14,123 nt of DNA from NCBI GenBank assembly GCA_014885115.2, contig WKLE02001325.1, forward strand, positions 18,057-32,179, written 5' to 3'. The notes below the pieces were generated by a model that did no database searches, was not told the DNA's origin, and saw only the letters and a program-made list of their open reading frames with translations. Numbering within the stretch: the stretch's first letter is position 1; the number at the start of each line of letters is the position of its first letter. Below, piece by piece: positions 1-8,500 of the stretch. The position numbers and the translations under genes were made by a program. This DNA is from Asterionellopsis glacialis. Taxonomy: Eukaryota; Bacillariophyta; Plagiogrammaphyceae; Rhaphoneidales; Asterionellopsidaceae.

Positions 1-196
1 GCTGTTTCACCGAGAATCGACAAACTAAATCGAAATCTGCTGTATCTCCGTGCTCATCATCTTATATTGCTGTCATCATTACTAATCTCAATCAACTTGC
101 ACCAAGACTCGACAACCTCAATCTGTGCTATCACCCGTATATCTTTTCATCGTCTTCAATCTCTTATTGTTGCTACCATTATTGATTGATTTGAGG
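1..196 (+). promoter_or_regulatory. 5' leader / proximal upstream region of the DUF1800-DUF1501 gene
   Basis: This stretch is pyrimidine- and CA-rich and has no ATG on the plus strand, as expected of a 5' untranslated leader. The reading frame of exon 1 is open back to 125 but carries no Met codon before 197. I see no clear TATA box, and the transcription start cannot be placed by eye. Confidence 0.45.
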
Positions 197-292
197 ATGA
201 AAACCTTGACGAGTCGTCGCCGCGGCTGTTTCTTAACGACGCTGTTGAGTTTCAGCCTCAACAGCAGTTTCTTGTTCCACTCCGTGAAGGCG
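197..292 (+). other. Signal peptide (residues 1-32)
   Basis: The N terminus has a basic patch (SRRR at 6-9), a hydrophobic core with LTTLL, and a V-K-A|Q site predicting cleavage after Ala32. This fits ER targeting by a classical secretory signal. No Phe follows the site, so it is not an ASAFAP-type plastid presequence. With the C-terminal helix it predicts an extracellular or lumenal body. Confidence 0.8.
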
Positions 293-3200
293 CAAACGTT
301 TGACCCGAATGCTGTTGATTTAAATCTGCCTACCGTCAGTGGTGAAATGACAAGCCTAACTTTGGATGATGCAGATGGCGATGGTAACGCTATCGTGAAG
401 CTCCCAATTGCTCCTGAAGGCCAGCTCGTTACATTGCACCGTAGTGTGGGTACCTCTACGTATGTTCCAGTCGGACGATCCTATGACGCAAACGACTGGG
501 AACGTGTTGCTGGACCCGAAAACAGACTTCCATACGTATGCGATGTCGACGGAAGCACTCGAAAGTGCCAGGCAACTCTTAACGTCCAAGGCGACGAAAC
601 TTACTATCTGACCATGTACGATCATTCACTTTCTTCCCGGGATGAGGTAGCTCGTTTCCTGGAGCGCGTCACATTTGGTCCAACAAATGCAGAGCTCAAT
701 GCCTGGAATTACACCAACCTCCCTCTATCTATGGCAGAATATATCAAGGATCAGATCGAGAATGTCGAAACTTCGTCTCACCGAGAATACTACAGGAAGC
801 GTCTCAACCCCAGAAGTATTGAGACCTACAAGTACGGCACAATTGGACCAAAGGCTTGTGACCAATACTCACGTTGGAGAAAATTTGCCTTTACCCGAAA
901 AGATTACAAACGGAGTTCTAAATTCCTTATCGACATTACAACGGTTGTGGATAATGACACTAATGAAACTGGCTACGTCCTTTCTTATGCTGGGCATGTC
1001 CGAACTGTTCTAACCTCACCTCTCCAATATTACGCAGGTGAGAGGAGCTTTGACATTGCAGGTACTGTTGACATGGACGCTTCGTACAAGATTTGTGATC
1101 TTGAAGATTTTGAAGGTACTTCCACGGAGGGGCCTGGTGGATCACCGCGAACCTTTGCACTTGAAATCAATGGCGTTTGTAAGGACATTGTGGGTGGAAA
1201 TCCCTCTGTCAACCTTGATGCAAAGTTCGTCGATATGGACTCCATTTTATTACTCGATATGTCAATGCTAGACAATACTGATCTCGTTGTCATCAACAAT
1301 GAGCATACTTTCGGAGCCAATCTTCTCCTTGCAAAAGAGAATGGTATCGATGATGCTGTTTGTGATACGTTTCCTGACCCTAGGGACAACGACTACCGCT
1401 GCATAGTTGATGGTGATCTCGTAGGCAATGGAGTTGGCACTTCTCCATGTGATGCCTTGGGTGTGGCAGGAGATGTAAGCTCTTCAAGGTTCAACCCTGA
1501 CCCACCTGTTTTTGGTTTGCTTCCTGGTGATGGTACCTACGCGATTCATGACTATCGTCTTGAGCTCTTTGAGAATACCATTGAGAATCCCCGTATGGAC
1601 GGAGGAGGCAATAGTGTTGTGGCAGCAGCAAACGGAAGACGCACTTCGGCAATGTTTTGTGCCAACGCAGAACAAACCATTTTCAACGAAGAACATTGCA
1701 TTCTCAGTTATGAACCGAATGTGTGCTCATCAAAAAATCCAAAACTTGAAAGCCTCACACTTGACACTGGCAATCTCATTAGACTACATGGTCTGACAGG
1801 ACAATATGTATATGCAATTGATGGTCTTCGGTATGATAGTACGAACCTCCCAGGCACCGCGACGAATCCCGATGCAGTTGTGACTCTTCCTTGTGAATTC
1901 AGGGGACGCTCTCGGTGGATACCAGTTGATTCCTCCGAGTGTGCTTCTCCACTTATCATCAATTCAATCACTCATGATATGTTTGCTACATCGATCTACG
2001 CATCAAATGATAAGAACTCATATATCAAAGATATCATCTTTCGTGGGACGTGCCACGACGACGACGTTGGGAAGTTTGGAATGCACGTAGAAGTATCGGA
2101 ACTAAATCAATGTTACCGCAATGTTCACCCCGAGCATATGTAAGTGTTTCTTCTCCTTCAACCTTTTCGCTTCTCTTACTGGTTGTTGTGAATCTAATCC
2201 TCATGGTTGAATTTGTGCAATGTCTACTTTTCTCTAGGTCTGTTTATGACGTGACCGGATGGGCAAGTGTGCACCCAGGAGGCGCTTTCAATATTGCTAA
2301 GTGGAATACAACCGGTGTCCTTATCTTCTCCACTTCTCACGACATGGAAAGGTGGGAGATCAACCATAAAACAGACGACTTTGAATATGTCGGCCGGTAT
2401 GGCGATAATCTAGAATATGAAAATCTTCCAGCCAATCTTCAACAAATTAGTGTCAAGGAAGCTTTGGGGGGCAATCAGCTTTCTAATACTATCAACCATG
2501 GCAAGGGAACAATTGTTTGTGGGTCCCCAGGCGAAGTAGCCCCCGATCCTTACTTAGACGACCATTTTGATCTTCAAAACAACCGCCATTTTGATACCAC
2601 AGCTCGCTTTAAGGAGCAGAAGAAGACAATTTGGGCCACTCTTGCCATGCACGCACAAGATCAGCTCCGTCAGCGCATGGCGTGGGCCTTGAGCCAGATT
2701 CTGGTCGTGAATCCAGGTACTCTTCACAACCCTAAAAATGCGGAGGCCGACACTTATTTCTACGATATCTTTGTCAGGAACGCACTTGGCAACTACCGTG
2801 ACGTCGTAAGTCTCGCTGGACTGGCATGCATCATTAGTTGAACTTGGCATATTCGCCACTAACTTCTTTTCTTTTCTTGCTCGTATTATTTGACAGCTCC
2901 GAGAGATCTCTTATAGCCCTAGGATGGGGGAGTTCTTGACCTTCATTCGCTCAAGATCAATCGCCAACTTGTGGCACTCGAGTGGAAAGATTCAACGTAA
3001 GTAACCTTTTTGTTCAACCCCACCCTCTCGTCCTAGATGCATGCTCTCCAACGACATGCACATTTCGATGTCATTTCGTAGCTTTACCACTTTGTATCTA
3101 AATATTAATTTGTTGTCACGTCGCGTTTACAGACCCTGATGAAAACTTTGCTCGTGAAATGATGCAACTTTTTACGATTGGATTGGTCAAGCTGAACTTG

Positions 3201-5483
3201 GATGGAACGACCGAGCTTGACGGGCAAGGCTACCCAATTGCTACATATAACAGTAAGGACGTAGTTAGCTTTGCGAGAGCATGGACTGGGTTTGATTATG
3301 CAACCCGACGAAGTAATTACGAAGAATTTGATCATATTGGTGGCAGCTATATGGATCCAATGAAAATTAGAGACAGTAGTGCTAGCTGGCGCGATTGGTG
3401 GCCAAAGCGGGGGCTGGATGGAAAGTACATTGGCGATCGATATCCTCTCTGCGTAAGTCCTCAAAGAGGTGCACTATGGATTGTGCTTGCTATTGAAAAT
3501 CATTTGATGAGATCATATTTACTTTTCGTTTATCCTTGTCTTACTGAATCTTCCCTATTTCATTTGCAACATTAGGTGGATCTTCCCGAACGTCCGTTCT
3601 TGCGAATAGGGGCGAAATACCGACTTCTGGGAGAATCAAGCAATCCCCACTGGCAAAATAGTGACATGGGTGATGATGATGGTGCAGTCAAGCGTGTCGT
3701 TCTGAATCCGTCTTCTTCAGCGCTTTACAATAAATTATGCAATGGGGTCAATGGAACCTGTAATTTTGTTAGTATCGTTACACTGGACGAAAATCTACCA
3801 TGCGACACGGGAACCGTGGAATGCAGAATTGACACTTTGCAAGTGGTTCAAGTTGCCCCCGGTGTCTTCTACGAGTATTTGCGCGTACCATGTACCCAAC
3901 TGATGTATTACAAGGATGCTAAGAAACTCTCGGCTGGTAGGGGAAATTATGTTAATATGTGTGGTAAGTCGACGGATGCGGTTCTCATTTGTTGGGGTAT
4001 GGTTTCAAGGTATTTCCGTTTTCTAACCTTTTTAAACTACCTTTCGCTCTCTCCACTCCCATTGTGAACACATTTTTGCTTCAGGAAACCCGAGATTGCC
4101 AGTAGCCACAGAAGCCTGCTGTGGTACGAATGCAGCCTATGATAATTTTTATCTTCTTGATAGGACAGATTGGGTGGATCGTCCGTGTGAATACACAGGC
4201 GAAAAAATTTCCTATAACTCCAATGCAGCACGGTGCGAATTAAAAGGAGGGTACGCTTGTGATATTAGAAAATATGCATTCACGGATGTTCTAGACAAGG
4301 ATTGCGGAGGGTATCTAGGTAATAGCGATACGCATCCAGAGAGAAACATTTGGTCTTGGACGGTAGGTTACTATGTAGCAAACTCCTACTTTCTAATTTC
4401 ACCCTGATTCTAACATGCAGTTTTCTGTTCACCACGTATCGGCTTCTACAAAAATAGACGGCCTCTTGTTCATTGCAGATGTTAGTAAAGTCAAATGGAC
4501 TTGTTGCAACTGTTCACAATCCAGATAAAACAATGCCTAATAACGATGGCGGTATTCCCAAGACGGCTGTTCATGTCGATGTAAATAAAACTATCAGCTT
4601 CTACAGCATTCACTGGGAGAGAGATCAATTCACAAATGATGAGATCTATCCCAAGGCTGAAGACAACTGCGGCAATGGCGCATGCGTCAAGATCGAGGAT
4701 GATAACTGTCTCTGTAACGCAACAATTTTGGAAAATACAGTTTTTAATTCGATTCCAACCAGGGAACAAGCACTCTCAGAGCTACATATTGGGTCGTTTG
4801 GCCCCGAAATGTTTGACATTGGTGATTACGAATTGATTGAGAACTCCACTGATGGTGTTGAGGCTTATAGTCGAAAACTTGAAATCCCACCAATTACACC
4901 AGCACCGGTTCCCCCGCCGCTTTGTGAATCGAGTAGATCAAACTATGTACGGTTCAATGCTGACGCGGAGGTCGGGAGAACTACTGGGTGGACAGCCAAT
5001 GACGCTAATTTAGAAGTGGTATCACCAGGATTCAATGGCTCAGATTACGCTTTGAAGCTCTCGCTCAAACCTGGGATTGGCAGTCCAAATCTCCGAGGCA
5101 TTTCTTCAAACACATTCCCAAAAAGCTGTTTGGAAAAGAGACAAACCCTTCTTATGCAGTTCAAGGTCAAGCTGTACAATGAAAGCGATGGCTCTGGCAT
5201 TGTTTGTGATCCAAACAACAACTGTCCTTTGATTCGCCTGTCCTTTGATGAAGGCACAGTTCACATCGGTGGTCTCTTCTCCGGTTGGGATCCAAATGGG
5301 TGGAATTTTTTTTCAGCTCAGTTTACCTTTCCAAATACATGGGATGATTACTTCCCGTTAAGCACCTTTACACCTCGGATCATACGGCAAATAGACGAGC
5401 CCGACATCAACAATCCTCAAATAGTCATGCTTGTGGTATGTATCAATGAACTATTTGAATTTCTGCACGATGGTGCAAAAATC

Positions 5484-5526
<43 letters not shown>

Positions 5527-8500
5527 GTTGTTATCGTTCATTTTATCGCGTTCTGTGCTTAACTCATTTTATGTTTGCTTTGTTACCATAGGATGATGTG
5601 GTAATGGTTCCCATCACTACACCAATAACTGAATCAAATGGTTGTGAAAACAATCTTGCAGGTAATAACGGGGATTTTGAGGCTTCACCTGTCGTGGGTT
5701 GGAATGGATTTGGTGCACATGTGGAGGTTGATACAACGCAGGGTTATGGTGAGTCTAGCCGCTCGATTAAGGTCGATAATATAAAAAGACATGTGCATGG
5801 TGTGTACAAGACTTTACCTGGGCAAGGGGTTGCATATGCTGTTCCAGGAAAGACTTTGAGCTTTAAGTACAAGGTCAAGGTGTACAACGAAACCAACAAC
5901 AGCAGCGCTCTTACTTGTGCAAATTCTTGCCCACAAGTTCGTCTTATGAGAAGGTACAATGCGCAGGCAACGACTAATTATTATTACATTCCGGGAATTA
6001 CGCAGTGGAAGACAGGAGAATGGAATTCTTATTCTAGTACATTTACCATCCCAGATGATTGGGATAACACAACAGATATTTTAAGACCTATATTGATCAT
6101 TGGCGCTGATTTACATGATGACGGTGAAGACGGACTTGTTATGCTGATCGATAATGTGGAATACTGTGAAGTATTGAATATTACAACGCCAAGTCCAACA
6201 TCAGCACCTACCTCCACTCCAACAAAACGTCCTACAGAGGCACCTACACCCTCCCCAACTTACTATACAACTGAAACCATATTCAAGGTGATGGATGAAC
6301 GTGATGAGTCAATTTATCTAAAAAACGTTAGATCTTCAGTTCATTTGGGGGGGATTTACAAGATTAGAAACCCCCCAAATATCATGGACATCGTTGGTAG
6401 GTTCTCGAGTTGGAATTTGAAAAGTAAAGAATTCTTACCATTGATCTCGATGAACTTCACCCTAACAATTTTGTCACCTTTCTTTCTTTGCGACAGAACC
6501 TTCTCGACGGGACGCAAGTTACGAGACAGAGGCTGTTCTGGTGAGTTGCAAGTTTGGTCCTAATACCTTGTGTTTCATTTGAATGTTCCTCCATTGGTTT
6601 CTAGCTCCTTACCTGGTAATGTAATTGTATTGCATGGTACAGGATCACCTTCTTTACCACAGGAACACTGCGCCATTCATCTCGAAAATTTTGATTCAGC
6701 ACTTTGGCATCTCAAATCCTTCGCCTCGGTACATCCAAACAGTAGCCGCTGCTTTCCGGGCAGGGTTGTACGAATGGACGGATGATTCAAAGGCTGTGAG
6801 TTTCGGGGATGGGCGATGGGGAAGTCTTGCTGCAACAGCAGCTGCTATTGTACTCGATCGTGAGGCAACCTCGGTTGTCCTAGATTCCGACCCAACGCAC
6901 GGTTCGCTTAGACAACCTCTAGTGAAGGTCGTGGGATTTATGAGATCGATGGAATATAGGCGAGCTCCGTACGCCAAACACGTCTATCCTATGTTGAATT
7001 CAGGATTGACATCTAAAATCGGGCAAGGTGCCTATGAGGCACCTGACGTTTTCTCTTTTTTCTCTCCTGACTATGCCCCTGCTGGCCAATTTTCACAGTC
7101 GTCGTTGTTGTCGCCAGAGTCCCAAGCTCTGTCCTTGGTGACCACAGTTGGAATAACAAATGGATTATACTCGCTTATCAAATATGGAATGTGTGAAGGC
7201 TACAAAGGGAAAACTGGTCTTGGAAGGGCACCTTGGGCGGGGGGGGATTGGTTTTGCGATTATCCTCTCGGATATCTCAGCTTTGCTTCAACACCAGACC
7301 TACCAAACGCTGAGGACGTCGTAACGGAGCTTGCAACTTTACTAACAGGCGGAAGACTGAGCCAGGCGAATAGACAATTGATTGTGGAGCAGTACAATGC
7401 CACAAATATCACCGAAGGACAGGCAACAGCTCTCCGTGTTGCACAGCAACTAATCATTACAAGCCCAGAATTTCACAGTACTAATCTCGTCTTTCAAAGT
7501 GGCCAGTCAAGAGAGCCGTCGTCTAGACCCACTCCTTCCGACACGCCGTACAAAGCAGTTATATATGTGTATTTATTCGGAGGAATGGATTCCTTCTATA
7601 TGCTGTCACCACACTCAAGCTGTACCTTATATGATGAATATAAAGACGCTCGCGACGTATTTGCCACGCTTCATGTAGATGATATGTTAGAGCTTAACGC
7701 ATCATCGTCACATCAGCCTTGTGACACGTTCGGATTACACAAAAATCTTGACGCATTCCAATCCTTGTACAACTTGGGGCACGGGATCTTCTTTGCTAAT
7801 ATGGGCCATCTTTCAAAGACTGTCACCAAGGACAACTACTTTGCGGAAACCAAAACACAGTTATTTTCACACTTTTCAATGAAGCAAGAGGCGCAGTACG
7901 TTGACGCTTTTCGGGAACAGGCTGGAACAGGCGTTCTGGGACGCATGCTTGACGTCCTTCAACGCAAAAGCTTTGCCGTAGGTCCTGTTGGAATTGATAA
8001 ATCTGGTGCAATGCTGGATGGCGACCAAGAGTTATCGCGTTCGCCTGATATTATTAAGTTTTCGGGTCCAGATGACTTTTACCCATTGGCGAATCCTTCG
8101 CAACAAATATCAGATGAAGTCATGATGTCCCATTTCAACGACATCAACAGTGCATCAGTGAAGAACAGTGGCATGTTTGGCAATCACTGGTCACAAGAAT
8201 TTGTCAACTCAGTGAACAAGACGACGGAGATACTGAATTTTCTCGCTGACACAGCTACTGATGCAACATTTACTGGATCTCTTGGAAAACAATTGGAAAT
8301 GGTTGCAAGACTAATTAAAGCTCGAGCCAAAAGAAACGTCAATCGCGATACCTTTCTTGTTCAACTTGGTGGTTTTGATCACCATGCCGCCTTGAAAGAG
8401 AATTTAGACCCTAAGTTTGCAGATTTGAATGCTGGAATCAGTTCTTTCCATGAAGAAATGAACCATCAAGAAATGTTCGAGAGTGTCACGCTTGTGATGG

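Larger units (their letters stand above)
815..2505 (+). other. First insertion within DUF1800 (residues 207-737)
   Basis: About 530 residues lie between the first and second DUF1800 blocks. The part in exon 1 is beta-rich with scattered Cys residues, several N-x-S/T sites and many Asp/Asn, and I do not recognise a family in it. A cytochrome-b5-like segment sits across intron 1 (residues about 635-690). GTIVCGSPGEVAPDP, which leads back into DUF1800, closes the insertion. Confidence 0.55.
2506..3599 (+). other. DUF1800 domain, second piece (residues 738-985, exons 2-5)
   Basis: Conserved DUF1800 blocks appear in order. QLRQRMAWALSQILVV at about 791-806 matches the LRQRVAFALSQILV-type helix. 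LREISYSPRMGEFL starts at 838. HPDENFAREMMQLFTIGL spans 871-888 (bacterial form N-P-N-E-N-x-A-R-E-x-x-E-L-F-T-x-G). SFARAWTGFD is about 920-929. Three introns fall within this piece and each join is motif-preserving. Confidence 0.88.
4923..5618 (+). other. Carbohydrate-binding-like module A (residues 1348-1527)
   Basis: A beta-rich module running from Cys1348 to VMLVDDVVMVP. It has a glycine/tryptophan start (TTGWTAND), a central FKVKLYNESDGSGIVC, an FSAQFTFPNTWDD strand and a terminal D-D-V strand. This layout is that of CBM4/9-type jelly-roll modules (PF02018). It is clearly related to module B immediately after it. Intron 7 interrupts its last strand. A galactose-binding-like fold with no sugar binding is an alternative. 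Confidence 0.6.
3600..6275 (+). other. Second insertion within DUF1800 (residues 986-1746)
   Basis: About 760 residues separate the second and third DUF1800 pieces. The order is a Cys-rich part with many paired cysteines (about 1030-1300, including CGNPRLPVATEACCG at the exon 5/6 join), two tandem CBM-like beta modules, and a PT-rich linker. The Cys-rich part is unassigned; disulfides are plausible because the region is predicted to be extracellular. Confidence 0.6.
6276..7488 (+). other. DUF1800 domain, third piece (residues 1747-2083, exons 8-10)
   Basis: KIRNPPNIMDIV (about 1775-1786), EPSRRDASYETEAVLDHLLY across introns 8 and 9, and HRNTAPFISKILIQHFG are the conserved C-terminal half of DUF1800 (bacterial form R-N-P-P ... 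E-x-D-x-V-L-D ... H-P-x-T-A-x-F-I-x-x-K-L). SNPSPRYIQTVAAAFR, an APDVFSFFSPDY block and a final QQLIITSPEFHST complete the domain. Confidence 0.88.

Noticed and set aside
125..196. N-terminal extension of the large protein from an in-frame GTG at 125
   Set aside because: No ATG exists before 197, and the protein from 197 begins with a good signal peptide.
2050..2841. A 263-codon open frame on the plus strand
   Set aside because: It reads from the wrong frame of exon 1 through intron 1, then exon 2 and into intron 2. Only its exon 2 part is coding.
4411..4478. Alternative acceptor for intron 6 ending at 4420
   Set aside because: It leads into a different frame that meets a stop within about 40 codons; the acceptor at 4478 keeps the long exon 7 frame.
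5484..5525. CRISPR-like regular repeat
   Set aside because: It is a simple trinucleotide microsatellite in an intron with no spacers.
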